The notes beneath the pieces are model-generated. The model saw only the letters and a list, made by a program, of their open reading frames with translations, did not search any database and was not told the DNA's origin. The position numbers and the translations under genes were made by a program. From Streptomyces sp. NK08204 (GTDB taxonomy: Bacteria; Actinomycetota; Actinomycetes; Streptomycetales; Streptomycetaceae): a stretch of DNA of 64,000 nt. Below, one piece after another: positions 27,108-36,262 of this stretch (within the stretch, counting starts at the first letter, position 1; each line of letters begins with the position of its first letter). The stretch is from positions 372,001 through 436,000 of the forward strand of contig NZ_JAINVF010000004.1 in the NCBI RefSeq assembly GCF_020400585.1, in the 5' to 3' direction.

Positions 27108-27128
27108 TCAGGCGCCCCGCGCAACCGG

Positions 27129-28337
27129 CTACGCGTCGGCCTTCGCGCGCTCGCGTTCGCGCTCCTGCCCCCGGCGTTCGATGGCCAGCTCCGTCGCGTC
27201 CTGACGGAACGCCCACTCCATCCTCGGCTCCATCACGAAGCGGAACACGCGCTGCACGGGCTTCGTGCACAACAGTGTGATGGTGGCTGCGGCGAAGAGG
27301 GTCACCGCGGCCTCGCCGAGCGGCCGGTGCAGCGCGGGGCGGTCGAACCAGCCCTGGAAGTCGGAGTACTTCACCAGGAACCCGTGCAGCAGATAGCCGT
27401 AGAGGGTGCCCGCGCCCAGCGCCGTGAACCACGTCCTGCGGCGCGGCACCCAGGCGAAGAAGCAGGCGGTCAGCAGCAGTGTGCAGCCCAGCATCGCGAG
27501 CACCATCACCGGTCCGCACCACCACGGGGCGCCCAGCTCCTGGGCGGAGTCCTGGCGGTAGAACCAGCCGCTGTCCAAGCGCGGCACCGACCACCAGCCG
27601 AAACCGAGGGCGACCGCGGCGACCGGCACGGCGGCGATCCGCACCCAGGGGCGGCCCATCAGCCGGAAGTGCTCGGGCTTCATGCACAGGCCGAGCACGA
27701 AGTAGGGCAGGAACTGCAGAACCCGCTGGAGATCGAGGTCCTTGCCGATGCTCGGGGTGACGCTCGCCAGCATGGCGATGCCGACGGCCACCGGCAGCGG
27801 CCAGCGCACCACCCTCCAGACCGGAGCCGTCAGCCGCCACACGAACAGGGCCGCCAGGAACCAGGTCAGGTACCAGGGGTCCAGGAGGCTGATGTCGTCG
27901 TGGGTGTGGTCGACGGCGTTCTTGAAGAGCTGGTACGCGGTCTCGAAGACGACGTACGGCACCGCGACGCCGGTGAGCAGGCGCTTCAGCCGGTCCGGAC
28001 GCATGTCGAAGCTGCGCGAGAAGAAGCCGGAGATGATGATGAACGCCGGCATGTGGAAGGTGTACACGACCCGGTACACGCCCTCCAGGACACGGCTGTG
28101 GCTCATCAGCGGTGACCAGAAGTGCCCCATCGCGACGAGCACGATCGCCAGGTACTTGGCGTTGTCGAAGAACGCGTCGCGCTGTTTGCCCTCGCGCTTC
28201 CCACCGGGTCTGTCCGTCGCCGGCCGGCGCTCCTGCGCACGCGTCGGGGTGCGCGGGCCGGGCACTGCGTCCAACGGCGACTGTGCCGGGGGAAGTGGCC
28301 TGCGGGGGTGGCCGAGGGGAGAGGCGGCGTCAAACAT
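27129..28337 (-). CDS. integral membrane acyltransferase (acyltransferase 3 family-like)
   Basis: 402 residues. After a Pro/Arg-rich cytoplasmic start, about ten helices from residue 60 on. The family signature is FFDNAKYLAIVLVAMGHFW with the catalytic-type His near residue 72, then VYTFHMPAFIIISGFF. These enzymes O-acylate polysaccharides or other envelope compounds. ATG 28337 is preferred because TAAGGTG lies 6 bases upstream; an upstream GTG at 28346 overlaps that site. The charged tail (RRGQERERERAKADA) is cytoplasmic. Acceptor unknown. Confidence 0.85.
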   Translation of the reverse strand: MFDAASPLGHPRRPLPPAQSPLDAVPGPRTPTRAQERRPATDRPGGKREGKQRDAFFDNAKYLAIVLVAMGHFWSPLMSHSRVLEGVYRVVYTFHMPAFIIISGFFSRSFDMRPDRLKRLLTGVAVPYVVFETAYQLFKNAVDHTHDDISLLDPWYLTWFLAALFVWRLTAPVWRVVRWPLPVAVGIAMLASVTPSIGKDLDLQRVLQFLPYFVLGLCMKPEHFRLMGRPWVRIAAVPVAAVALGFGWWSVPRLDSGWFYRQDSAQELGAPWWCGPVMVLAMLGCTLLLTACFFAWVPRRRTWFTALGAGTLYGYLLHGFLVKYSDFQGWFDRPALHRPLGEAAVTLFAAATITLLCTKPVQRVFRFVMEPRMEWAFRQDATELAIERRGQERERERAKADA

Positions 28338-28346
28338 CTGAGGCAC

Positions 28347-28779
28347 CTTAGCGTCGTCTGCGGGATTTCGTAAAACCCCCTGTGTTTTTTCCTGGTTATC
28401 GGCCTCGTGTACCCCGTTAATTACGGAACTTGCCTCCCTGGTTCATGAGACGGCATGCCCAGGAGGGGTGCTCATTCACCCCTGATATACCGATTCATCC
28501 CGACTGATTGGTGCATATCGCACGTCGGTGGAATCTATTTGAATTAGCTGCGAAGGCGATGTGTGGATGGTGAAACGAAGCCGCGCAATTGGCTCGGCCG
28601 CCGCACATCGCCGCACTCTCGAATTGCAGTGCGGGAGGTCGCTCGAACCGGGCTGCGGTCCGACGTTCCGTCATGAGGCGCATGCCATGGGCGGGTTGGT
28701 GGCACGATGGTTCTGGCGGGGGTGCGCGGGGCCGTACCCCTTGGCCGGTGGGGCGGATCGACCGAGGGCGTGATCAGTT
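28347..28779. other. AT-richer intergenic region without a supportable gene
   Basis: 433 bp clearly richer in A/T than its surroundings (for example the T6 run near 28384, TTAATTA near 28418, TATTTGAATTAG near 28540). It contains a small hairpin AGGGGTG-N6-CACCCCT at 28464-28483. It must carry the divergent promoters of the acyltransferase and the small membrane protein, and may be foreign or regulatory DNA. Short open frames here look non-coding. Confidence 0.5.
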
Positions 28780-28974
28780 GTGGCCATTTCAGTGTCTGTG
28801 GTGCTGTTGTTGGCGATCATCCTCGTGGTGCTGATCCGAGGCGGGAACATCAAGACCGGCCCCGCCGTCGTCGCGGCCCTCTTCGGCTTCTTCCTCGCCT
28901 CGACCGGCATGGCGCCGACCATCAACCGGTTCCTGAACTCGCTGGCCGACACCATAGGTTCGATCAAATTCTGA
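28780..28974 (+). CDS. small conserved membrane protein
   Basis: 64 residues from a GTG start. Residues 3-20 (ISVSVVLLLAIILVVLIRGG) and 27-46 (AVVAALFGFFLASTGMA) form two helices, followed by an amphipathic tail NRFLNSLADTIGSIKF. I recall proteins of this size and pattern in many Streptomyces, but no function. GAGGG lies about 11 bases before the start. Confidence 0.65.
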   Translation: MAISVSVVLLLAIILVVLIRGGNIKTGPAVVAALFGFFLASTGMAPTINRFLNSLADTIGSIKF

Positions 28975-29029
28975 CCCGGAGCGGTCGACGGGCGGAGCCG
29001 GACAACCAGAAGCCGGACAACCGAACCCA

Positions 29030-29293
29030 TGGCGGACGTGCGGGGAGGCGCTGCGCGACTCGGACCCGGCGGACGCGGGCGGCTACCGGATCGAGGACCG
29101 CCTCGGCAGCGGCGGTACGGGCATGGTGACCCCGCCCGGTCCGTCTCCGCTTCCGCCTCCGCCGTCCGCCGTCCACAACCACGCGGCCTCCCGGGCCGAC
29201 CGGCCGGCCGTCCTGGCCTGCGCCCCCTCGTCCTGGTCGGCGACGCCCTCCACGTCCCCCAGGGCATGCGCTCGGTCCGCACCGCGGCCGTGA
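29030..29293 (+). pseudogene. remnant of a Ser/Thr protein kinase N-terminus
   Basis: In one frame the sequence reads SDPADAGGYRIEDRLGSGGTGMV, the standard opening of a Streptomyces Hanks-type kinase (GGYR, then the glycine-rich loop G-x-G-x-x-G-x-V). Immediately after the loop it turns into Pro/Ser-rich sequence and stops at 29293. The catalytic Lys, HRD and DFG motifs are absent, and there is no start codon in frame just upstream. It is a fragment. Confidence 0.55.
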
Positions 29294-29354
29294 GCCGAGG
29301 GGTGTCCCGTGCCGCGGGACTTCGAGAGGGCTGAGGTGCCGCAGCGGCTACGGG

Positions 29355-29837
29355 CTATGCGCTGGTCGACGGCGTCGGTTCCCGGCGGTGCTCCAGCCAT
29401 GTGCGACTCAGGTCGTCCCAAACCCTTTGATATCTCTCGAAAACCTCACCGAGCTGGTCATACGTAAGATCATCGACGGCCGTCGATGCCATCAGGTACT
29501 CGAGGTCGTCGGCAAGACGCTGGAACCGGTACTGCGCTTCCTCCATCAGGATCCACCGGGAGCGCCAGTCGAAGAACGGTTCGAGGGCCCCGAGCAACGT
29601 CCCCACGGCCACCAGCGCAAAGGCCAGACCCGCCCATGTGTTCAGGTTCTGCAGGCCCAGAATGACGGTGGACGCGGCGGACAGCGCCAGCGTCAGCATC
29701 TTGATCACCGAAGCGCTTCGGCGGAACCTCAGCTTCTTGCCACGGGCGTAGTCGTTGCCTTGCCGGATCTTGTCCAGCAGCAGTGCGGCCGTCTCCCTCG
29801 GGCTGAGACCGACACCGGGTCCACTGTTCGGCTGCAC
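29355..29837 (-). CDS. SLATT / DUF4231 domain protein
   Basis: 160 residues from a GTG start. An N-terminal helix (SPRETAALLLDKIRQGNDYARGKKLRFRR as the amphipathic lead), two close transmembrane helices (about residues 45-62 and 68-90, MLTLALSAASTVILGL and GLAFALVAVGTLLGALEPF), then a long helical cytoplasmic tail from WILMEEAQYRFQRLADDLEY. This is the two-helix membrane fold of SLATT/DUF4231 proteins, which were predicted as membrane-disrupting effectors in nucleotide-signalled conflict systems. No SMODS nucleotidyltransferase is next to it. It lies between a kinase remnant and a tRNA gene, a typical accessory setting. Confidence 0.72.
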   Translation of the reverse strand: MQPNSGPGVGLSPRETAALLLDKIRQGNDYARGKKLRFRRSASVIKMLTLALSAASTVILGLQNLNTWAGLAFALVAVGTLLGALEPFFDWRSRWILMEEAQYRFQRLADDLEYLMASTAVDDLTYDQLGEVFERYQRVWDDLSRTWLEHRREPTPSTSA

Positions 29838-30041
29838 TCCGCCCCCAAAGATTCCTCGCCACCGCGCGGCTCGACCTGGCAGACGTCGGCCTGCAACTGT
29901 CCGGTTCCGCAGTGCCTCGCCCGCCGGCCGACGGGGGCGCTCGAAGGGGCGCGCAGGGGGCTCGGTGGACTGATCGTGGCCTGCGAAACGATCAGGGCCA
30001 GGCGGAGGAAAGATCCTCTGACCTGGCCCTGAATCGGATGG

Positions 30042-30112
30042 AGCGGGCGACGGGAATCGAACCCGCGTAGCTAGTTTGGAAGACTAGGGCTCTACCATTG
30101 AGCTACGCCCGC
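30042..30112 (-). tRNA. tRNA-Gly (TCC)
   Basis: 71-nt cloverleaf on the minus strand: acceptor GCGGGCG/CGCCCGC, D arm AGCTCAATGGTAGAGC, anticodon stem CTAGT/ACTAG with loop CTTCCAA giving anticodon TCC, T arm GCGGGTTCGATTCCCGT. The CCA end is not encoded. Its 3' end faces the SLATT gene. Confidence 0.95.
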
Positions 30113-30284
30113 AGCAGTGCGCCGCAGGTCGGTGACCTCGGCACTGGAGGCATCGTAGCGGGTCGCCCGCCGCGGAGGCCAACGCCTTGTACCGCGGGAC
30201 GCCACGCGCTGGGATTCACCCGCGGTGCTGCACAAACCTGCCGCCCTGTTCGGCCAAGCCATGTACCCTACGTGTCGCACCAGA

Positions 30285-30358
30285 CGGGGTGTGGCGCAGC
30301 TTGGTAGCGCGTCCGCTTTGGGAGCGGAAGGCCGTGGGTTCAAATCCCGCCACCCCGA
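30285..30358 (+). tRNA. tRNA-Pro (TGG)
   Basis: 74-nt cloverleaf: acceptor CGGGGTG/CACCCCG, D arm GCGCAGCTTGGTAGCGC, anticodon stem TCCGC/GCGGA with TGG in the loop, T arm GTGGGTTCAAATCCCGC (one mismatch-tolerant pair). CCA not encoded. It lies 181 bp upstream of tig. Confidence 0.95.
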
Positions 30359-30539
30359 CCACCGGCTCGACGGCACGGATGATCGCCTTTTGGGGCGCTG
30401 ACCGGCTGCGGTTACTATGCAAGCTGCGCGCCCGTGTGTCCCGGCCCATTCGGCCTATGTACTCCTCCGGGCGGCGAAATCCGCCGGACCAGTCTGGCTC
30501 CGGCAGAACCCAAGAAGTCAGCCACAAGGAGACCGAACC

Positions 30540-31916
30540 GTGAAGAGCGCCGTGGAGACCCTGAACCCGACCCGGGTTCGGCTCACTGTCGAGGTGCCCT
30601 TCGAGGAGCTCAAGGACAGCCTCGACGCGGCGTACAAGAAGATCAACCAGCAGGTCACGGTGAAGGGCTTCCGCAAGGGCAAGATCCCCGCCCGGGTCAT
30701 TGACCAGCGGTTCGGTCGTGGCGCGGTGCTGGAGGAGGCCGTCAACGACGCGCTTCCGAAGTTCTACACCGAGGCGGTCAACGACGCGGAGCTGAGCCCG
30801 CTGGGCCAGCCCGAGGTCGACATCACCGAGCTGAAGGACGGCGAGACGCTGAACTTCACCGCCGAGGTCGACGTCCGCCCGGCCCTCGAGATCCCGGACT
30901 ACTCCGGCATCGAGGTCGAGGTCGACGCCGTCGAGGTCACCGACGAGGACGTCGAGAAGTCGGTCGAGCAGCTGCGCGAGCGCTTCGCCTCCACCTCCCC
31001 GGTCGAGCGTGCCGCCGAGGACGGCGACGTCGTCACCATCGACCTGCAGGCCAAGGTCGACGGCGAGGTCCTCGAGGACGGCATCGCCAGCGGTGTCACC
31101 TACACCATCGGCTCCGGTGAGCTGCTGGACGGCATCGACGACGCCGTCAAGGGCCTGTCCGCCGACGAGGAGGCCACCTTCACCTCCGAGCTGAAGGGCG
31201 GCTCCGCGGCGGGCAAGGAGGCCGAGGTCACCGTCAAGGTCACCCAGGTCGCCGCGCGTGAGCTGCCGGAGCTGGACGACGAGTTCGCGCAGCTCGCCTC
31301 CGAGTTCGACACCCTGGACGAGCTGAAGGCCGACAGCCGCAAGCGGCTGGCGAACATGAAGCAGTTCGACCAGGCCACGCAGGCCCAGGAGCGCGTCCTG
31401 GAGAAGCTGCTGGAGCTGGTGGAGGTCCCGGTCCCCGAGAAGCTGCTCGAGGACGAGATCAACACCCGCAAGCACAACCTGGAGCACCACCAGCTGGCGC
31501 AGATGGGCCTCACCCTCGACAAGTACCTGGAGATCCAGGGCAAGACCGCCGAGGAGTTCGACGCCGAGACCCGCGAGGCCGCGGTCAAGGGCATCAAGAC
31601 CCAGTTCGTCCTGGACGAGCTGGTCAAGAAGGAGCAGCTCAACGTCAACCAGGAGGAGCTGACCGAGCACCTCATGCGGCGCGCTGCCTCCTCCGGCATG
31701 TCCCCCGACCAGTTCGCCCAGGCCGTCGTCGAGGGCGGCCAGGTGCCGCTCCTGGTCGGCGAGGTCGCCCGCGGCAAGGCCCTGGCCGTCGTGGTCGAGG
31801 CCGCCACGGTGAAGGACACCAACGGCGAGGTCATCGACCTGGACGACGAGGACGAGGACGAGACCGAGGCCGCCGCCGAGACGGCCGAGGCCACCGAGGA
31901 CCAGCCGGAGGCCTGA
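30540..31916 (+). CDS. tig: trigger factor (ribosome-associated chaperone)
   Basis: 458 residues. GTG start with AAGGAG 8 bases upstream. N-terminal ribosome-binding domain with the exit-site signature [13 protein letters not shown] (about residues 42-54). FKBP-type PPIase domain about 150-245 ([36 protein letters not shown]). Helical C-terminal chaperone domain about 250-425, and a very acidic tail ([13 protein letters not shown]...) typical of actinobacterial trigger factors. It folds nascent chains at the ribosome. It precedes the clp genes and ends at its own terminator. Confidence 0.96.
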   Translation: MKSAVETLNPTRVRLTVEVPFEELKDSLDAAYKKINQQVTVKGFRKGKIPARVIDQRFGRGAVLEEAVNDALPKFYTEAVNDAELSPLGQPEVDITELKDGETLNFTAEVDVRPALEIPDYSGIEVEVDAVEVTDEDVEKSVEQLRERFASTSPVERAAEDGDVVTIDLQAKVDGEVLEDGIASGVTYTIGSGELLDGIDDAVKGLSADEEATFTSELKGGSAAGKEAEVTVKVTQVAARELPELDDEFAQLASEFDTLDELKADSRKRLANMKQFDQATQAQERVLEKLLELVEVPVPEKLLEDEINTRKHNLEHHQLAQMGLTLDKYLEIQGKTAEEFDAETREAAVKGIKTQFVLDELVKKEQLNVNQEELTEHLMRRAASSGMSPDQFAQAVVEGGQVPLLVGEVARGKALAVVVEAATVKDTNGEVIDLDDEDEDETEAAAETAEATEDQPEA

Positions 31917-31946
31917 GCGGCCGTACGGCGCGTCTGACGGCGTAGT

Positions 31947-31976
31947 CGGGCCCCGGGGGACTGCCCCCGGGGCCCG
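31947..31976 (+). terminator. tig terminator
   Basis: Perfect 13-bp stem CGGGCCCCGGGGG / CCCCCGGGGCCCG with an ACTG loop, then CTTGTC, 30 bp after the tig stop. Confidence 0.88.
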
Positions 31977-32043
31977 CTTGTCATACCGGCCCGTGGTGGC
32001 CGTCGAGGCCCCCACGACGGCCCCCGCCCCGCCGGAGCCGCTA

Positions 32044-32101
32044 CGCCCCCGGCGAACACCCCCATCTCCGGGATTCCCCGAAGGGGCCTGAGCGTTAGGG
32101 T
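32044..32101 (+). promoter_or_regulatory. ClgR box and -10 element of the clpP1-clpP2 promoter
   Basis: CGCCCCCGGCGAAC at 32044-32057 is the exact reverse complement of GTTCGC-N5-GCG, the published operator pattern of ClgR, the activator of clp and lon genes in actinobacteria. TAGGGT at 32096-32101 is a good -10 candidate; the box would be centred near -57. Spacing and position fit activation of clpP1. Confidence 0.65.
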
Positions 32102-32204
32102 CCATGAATACGGGGGCAGGGGAGTCTCCTGAAAGCCCCCGCCAGCCTCCGGCAGGACGACGTGAGACGGCCCGGCGCCGTCGTAAAGACGAGCAGGTGG
32201 ATAC

Positions 32205-32822
32205 GTGACGAATCTGATGCCCTCCGCCGCCGGCGAGCCCTCCATCGGTGGTGGCCTCGGCGACCAGGTCTACAACCGGCTGCTCAACGAGCGGATCATC
32301 TTCCTCGGCCAGCAGGTCGACGACGACATCGCCAACAAGATCACTGCGCAGCTGCTGCTCCTCGCCGCAGATCCCGACAAGGACATCTACCTCTACATCA
32401 ACAGCCCCGGCGGCTCGGTGACGGCCGGCATGGCGATCTACGACACCATGCAGTACATCCCGAACGACGTCGTCACGATCGCCATGGGCATGGCGGCCTC
32501 GATGGGTCAGTTCCTGCTCACCGGCGGCGCCGCGGGCAAGCGTTTCGCGCTGCCCCACGCCGACATCATGATGCACCAGGGCTCCGCCGGCCTCGGCGGA
32601 ACCGTCTCGGACATCAAGATCCAGGCCGAGTACCTCATGCGCACCAAGAAGCGCATGTCCGAGCTGACCGCGCTCCACTCCGGCCAGACGGTCGAGACGA
32701 TCATCCGCGACGGCGACCGCGACCGCTGGTTCACCCCGGAAGAGGCCAAGGAGTACGGTCTCATTGACGAGATCATCACGCACGCCTCGGGTGTTCCGGG
32801 AGGCGGCGGCACCGGTGCCTGA
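32205..32822 (+). CDS. clpP1: ATP-dependent Clp protease proteolytic subunit 1
   Basis: 205 residues of the S14 family. The GTG start follows AGGTGG. Catalytic Ser in [13 protein letters not shown] (about residue 97), His in MMHQGSAG (about 122) and Asp in [13 protein letters not shown] (about 173). [19 protein letters not shown] is the family hallmark. In Streptomyces ClpP1 and ClpP2 form the main ClpP complex working with ClpX and ClpC. First gene after the ClgR box, followed after 70 bp by clpP2. Confidence 0.96.
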   Translation: MTNLMPSAAGEPSIGGGLGDQVYNRLLNERIIFLGQQVDDDIANKITAQLLLLAADPDKDIYLYINSPGGSVTAGMAIYDTMQYIPNDVVTIAMGMAASMGQFLLTGGAAGKRFALPHADIMMHQGSAGLGGTVSDIKIQAEYLMRTKKRMSELTALHSGQTVETIIRDGDRDRWFTPEEAKEYGLIDEIITHASGVPGGGGTGA

Positions 32823-32892
32823 CCGGCCCGGCCACGCCAGACACCGCCACGACCCAAGCCCCCAGAACGCCACCAGGACGGTGAACACCCTC

Positions 32893-33558
32893 ATGAGCAA
32901 CTTTCCCGGCGCCGCCAGCGGTATGTACGAAGGGCCCCGCCCCGACAGCCGCTACGTCATTCCGCGCTTCGTCGAGCGCACTTCCCAGGGCATCCGCGAG
33001 TACGACCCGTACGCGAAGCTCTTCGAAGAGCGCGTGATCTTCCTGGGCGTCCAGATCGACGACGCCTCCGCCAACGACGTCATGGCGCAGCTGCTGTGCC
33101 TGGAGTCGATGGACCCCGACCGGGACATCTCGATCTACATCAACAGCCCCGGTGGCGACATGACCGCCCTGACGGCGATCTACGACACGATGCAGTTCGT
33201 CAAGCCCGACATCCAGACGGTGTGCATGGGCCAGGCGGCCTCCGCCGCCGCCATCCTGCTCGCCGCCGGTACGCCCGGCAAGCGCATGGCGCTGCCGAAC
33301 TCCCGGGTGCTGATCCACCAGCCGGCCGGCTCCACCGGCCGCGGGCAGCTCTCCGACCTGGAGATCATCGCCAACGAGTTCACCCGGATGCGCACGCAGC
33401 TGGAGGAGATGCTCTCCAAGCACTCCGGGCAGCCGATCGAGAAGGTCCGCGAGGACATCGAGCGCGACAAGATCCTCACGGCCGAGGAGGCGCTCCAGTA
33501 CGGCATCGTCGACCAGATCATCTCCACCCGGAAGATGAACAACGCCGCTGTCCGCTGA
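32893..33558 (+). CDS. clpP2: ATP-dependent Clp protease proteolytic subunit 2
   Basis: 221 residues, S14 family. Catalytic Ser in [13 protein letters not shown], His in [14 protein letters not shown], Asp in the [15 protein letters not shown] region. The longer N-terminus ([22 protein letters not shown]) is typical of ClpP2. ATG giving [10 protein letters not shown] is chosen; GTG at 32881 (four codons upstream) is possible but sits too close to its AGGA. Partner of ClpP1 in a hetero-tetradecamer; probably one transcript with clpP1. Confidence 0.95.
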   Translation: MSNFPGAASGMYEGPRPDSRYVIPRFVERTSQGIREYDPYAKLFEERVIFLGVQIDDASANDVMAQLLCLESMDPDRDISIYINSPGGDMTALTAIYDTMQFVKPDIQTVCMGQAASAAAILLAAGTPGKRMALPNSRVLIHQPAGSTGRGQLSDLEIIANEFTRMRTQLEEMLSKHSGQPIEKVREDIERDKILTAEEALQYGIVDQIISTRKMNNAAVR

Positions 33559-33578
33559 ACCGGAACGGCTACTCTGTG

Positions 33579-33624
33579 CCCCTCTTGGCGCGGTCCACGT
33601 CAAAGTGAACCGTGCCAAGGGGGG
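33579..33624 (+). terminator. large stem-loop between clpP2 and clpX
   Basis: CCCCTCTTGGCGCGGT pairs with ACCGTGCCAAGGGGGG (14 of 16 positions by Watson-Crick) around a 14-base loop, 20 bp after the clpP2 stop. It can terminate clpP1P2 or attenuate read-through; clpX then needs its own promoter in the remaining 100 bp. Confidence 0.65.
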
Positions 33625-33728
33625 CCCGAACACGGGGCCCGGCAAGGTACCGTCGGACATAAGGCAGCACCAGGAGCCGCTGGACTCGAAAGCGTCCGAG
33701 CGTCTCCCAGGCGAAGGGGAAGCACACC

Positions 33729-35015
33729 GTGGCACGCATCGGTGACGGCGGCGATCTGCTCAAGTGCTCGTTCTGCGGCAAGAGCCAGAAGCAGGTCAAG
33801 AAGCTCATCGCAGGGCCCGGTGTGTACATCTGCGACGAGTGCATCGATCTCTGCAACGAGATCATCGAGGAAGAGCTGGCCGAGACCAGCGAGGTGCGCT
33901 GGGAGGAACTCCCCAAGCCCCGCGAGATCTACGAGTTCCTCGAGGGCTACGTCGTCGGCCAGGAAGCCGCCAAGAAGGCGCTCTCCGTCGCCGTCTACAA
34001 CCACTACAAGCGCGTGCAGGCGGGCGAGAACGGCAGCGCCAACGGCCGCGACGACGCGATCGAGTTGGCGAAGTCCAACATCCTCCTGCTCGGCCCGACG
34101 GGCTCCGGCAAGACCCTCCTCGCGCAGACCCTCGCGCGCATGCTGAACGTGCCGTTCGCCATCGCCGACGCGACCGCGCTGACGGAGGCGGGCTATGTCG
34201 GCGAGGACGTGGAGAACATCCTCCTCAAGCTGATCCAGGCCGCCGACTACGACGTCAAGAAGGCCGAGACCGGCATCATCTACATCGACGAGATCGACAA
34301 GGTGGCCCGCAAGAGCGAGAACCCGTCGATCACCCGGGACGTCTCCGGCGAGGGCGTCCAGCAGGCCCTGCTGAAGATCCTGGAGGGCACCACCGCCTCC
34401 GTCCCGCCGCAGGGCGGACGCAAGCACCCCCACCAGGAGTTCATCCAGATCGACACGACGAACGTGCTGTTCATCGTGGGCGGCGCCTTCGCCGGCCTGG
34501 AGAAGATCATCGAGGCGCGTGCGGGCGCGAAGGGCATCGGCTTCGGTGCCACGATCCGCTCCAAGCGGGAGCTGGAGTCCAAGGACGTCTTCGAGGACGT
34601 CATGCCGGAGGACCTGGTCAAGTTCGGCATGATCCCCGAGTTCATCGGCCGTCTGCCGGTGATCACGAGCGTCCACAACCTCGACCGCGAAGCGCTCCTG
34701 CAGATCCTGGTCGAGCCCCGCAACGCGCTCGTCAAGCAGTACCAGCGCCTGTTCGAACTCGACGGCGTGGAGCTGGACTTCGAGCGCGAGGCCCTGGAGG
34801 CCATCGCCGACCAGGCCATCCTCCGCCAGACCGGCGCCCGCGGCCTGCGCGCCATCATGGAGGAGGTCCTCATGTCCGTGATGTACGAGGTCCCGTCCCG
34901 CAAGGACGTGGCCCGCGTCGTCATCACGGCGGACGTCGTTCACTCGAACGTGAACCCGACCCTGATCCCGAGGGACGCCCGCGGGCGGGGGACGGGCGAG
35001 CAGAAGACGGCCTGA
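33729..35015 (+). CDS. clpX: ATP-dependent Clp protease ATP-binding subunit ClpX
   Basis: 428 residues; AAA+ unfoldase that feeds substrates to ClpP. N-terminal C4 zinc-binding domain (CSFCGKSQ and CDECIDLC, about residues 15-42). Walker [11 protein letters not shown] (about 119-128). Walker [10 protein letters not shown] (about 182). The pore loop GYVGED and IGF loop AKGIGFG are present, the latter contacting ClpP, followed by the sensor-2 helix [17 protein letters not shown] start after AGGGGAAG. Length typical. Confidence 0.97.
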   Translation: MARIGDGGDLLKCSFCGKSQKQVKKLIAGPGVYICDECIDLCNEIIEEELAETSEVRWEELPKPREIYEFLEGYVVGQEAAKKALSVAVYNHYKRVQAGENGSANGRDDAIELAKSNILLLGPTGSGKTLLAQTLARMLNVPFAIADATALTEAGYVGEDVENILLKLIQAADYDVKKAETGIIYIDEIDKVARKSENPSITRDVSGEGVQQALLKILEGTTASVPPQGGRKHPHQEFIQIDTTNVLFIVGGAFAGLEKIIEARAGAKGIGFGATIRSKRELESKDVFEDVMPEDLVKFGMIPEFIGRLPVITSVHNLDREALLQILVEPRNALVKQYQRLFELDGVELDFEREALEAIADQAILRQTGARGLRAIMEEVLMSVMYEVPSRKDVARVVITADVVHSNVNPTLIPRDARGRGTGEQKTA

Positions 35016-35088
35016 GCATCCCGGCATCGGCCTCTTGGCACCGGCGTCCCGGCAACGACACGCAGACAACGACACGCAGGCAACGAAA

Positions 35089-35120
35089 CGGGCAGGCCCC
35101 CACCGTGGGGTGCCTGCCCG
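35089..35120. terminator. shared terminator of clpX and the convergent membrane-protein gene
   Basis: CGGGCAGGCCCCCAC pairs with GTGGGGTGCCTGCCCG (one bulged base) in the gap between convergent genes. It follows a 14-bp direct repeat CAACGACACGCAG(A/G) at 35053-35080 with a third partial copy. Confidence 0.8.
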
Positions 35121-35147
35121 TCCGCGTGCCGGACGACGAGGGCCGGA

Positions 35148-36125
35148 CTAGCTCTTCACCCGCACGTCGTTGCGCAGCTTGGCCGCCAGGTCCGCCGCGT
35201 CGTCGACCGAGCCGCCGTCGCCCGAGGCCAGGGAGGCGACGCTGTACGACGAGACGATGGCGATGGTGCTGTGGTCGCCCCAGATGCAGATCGGCATCTT
35301 GATGCTCTTCGGCATCCCCGCGTCCTCGGGGGACGAACTGGTGCTGTCGATCTGGGCCACCTGGCACTTCATGATGCCGTTGGAGAAGCCCGACGGGTGG
35401 ACGGCCTCGGGGCTGCCGAGCAGTTTGCCCTTGGTGTCGGAGTCGCCGTGGTCCTTCTCGGACTCCTTCTTGGCCTTGGCGAACATGGCGTCGACCACCG
35501 CCTCGGGGTCGTCGATCGTCCCGTAGACGCCGCTGAAGGAAAGCCCCTTCTTGGTCAGCCCGGTACCGCTCTCGTAGCCCGCGCTCACCTGCGTGGGGTT
35601 CTTCACCCCCCACTTCTCGAAGTCCGAGCGGTCGGAGTCGCTGATGTCCGAGGAGTCCGAGTCGGTGGACTTCGAGTAGGTGGCGCTGATCACCTTGTCC
35701 GGCGTGGTCAGCTTGTGCGGCCCGTCGTCCGCGACGCCGCCGCTGCCACTGCCGCTCCCGAGGAGGAAGGCCGCGCCCACCGCCACGGCGGCCACCACGG
35801 CCACCGCGCCGATGATCAGACCGGTCTTCTTCTTGCCGCCGGCCGGGGCCGGGGGCTGCGCCATGCCGTAGGGCTGCTGGCCGTACGGGGCCTGCTGGCC
35901 GTACGGGTTCGGCTGCGGGGGCATGCCGCCCTGCTGCGGGTAGCCGTACCCGGGCTGCGGGGCCGGAGGGGCCTGCTGGGGGTAGCCGTAGCCGGGCTGG
36001 GGTGCCTGCGGCTGCTGGCCGTAGGGGCCCGGCTGGCCGTACGGACCCGGCTGCCCCGGCTGGCCGTAGGGACCCGGCTGCTGGGGCGGCGGTCCACCGT
36101 ACGGGCCCGGCTGGTTGTAGCTCAT
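35148..36125 (-). CDS. Pro/Gln/Tyr/Gly-rich single-span membrane protein
   Basis: 325 residues starting at ATG after GGAGGGG. Residues 1-100 are a disordered cytoplasmic repeat region of GPYGQP- and [14 protein letters not shown] units. A transmembrane helix follows KKKTG (about 102-122, [20 protein letters not shown]). An extracytoplasmic domain of about 200 residues begins with a Ser/Asp-rich stretch. Many Streptomyces membrane proteins share this 'PYGQ' N-terminus, often as substrates or scaffolds near kinases; no defined family. Divergent from valS. Confidence 0.8.
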   Translation of the reverse strand: MSYNQPGPYGGPPPQQPGPYGQPGQPGPYGQPGPYGQQPQAPQPGYGYPQQAPPAPQPGYGYPQQGGMPPQPNPYGQQAPYGQQPYGMAQPPAPAGGKKKTGLIIGAVAVVAAVAVGAAFLLGSGSGSGGVADDGPHKLTTPDKVISATYSKSTDSDSSDISDSDRSDFEKWGVKNPTQVSAGYESGTGLTKKGLSFSGVYGTIDDPEAVVDAMFAKAKKESEKDHGDSDTKGKLLGSPEAVHPSGFSNGIMKCQVAQIDSTSSSPEDAGMPKSIKMPICIWGDHSTIAIVSSYSVASLASGDGGSVDDAADLAAKLRNDVRVKS

Positions 36126-36249
36126 TTCTGGGTTCCCCTCCAGATGCTTATGTGATCCTGACATCCTGGACCAAGCCCGGAAGGCGCACGGCACCGGGGG
36201 CCTCACCGTTACAGAACAAAGGCGTTTCGGGACCGCGCCGTGACACCTC

Positions 36250-36255
36250 TAAACT
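36250..36255 (+). promoter_or_regulatory. -10-like TAAACT directly before valS
   Basis: TAAACT ends 7 bp before the valS GTG and no ribosome-binding site is present, consistent with a leaderless valS transcript. Confidence 0.45.
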
Positions 36256-36262
36256 GAGCTCC

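Noticed and set aside
28561..28834. Short open frames overlapping the small membrane protein start
   Set aside because: No conserved features, poor third-position bias, and they run into the well-placed GTG start at 28780.
29029..29334. 101-codon frame over the kinase remnant
   Set aside because: Arg/Gly/Pro-rich with no domain; the meaningful similarity (kinase glycine loop) is in another frame.
36126..36262. T-box leader upstream of valS
   Set aside because: The gap is too short for the stem structures, and a -10-like box 7 bp before the start codon argues for no leader at all.
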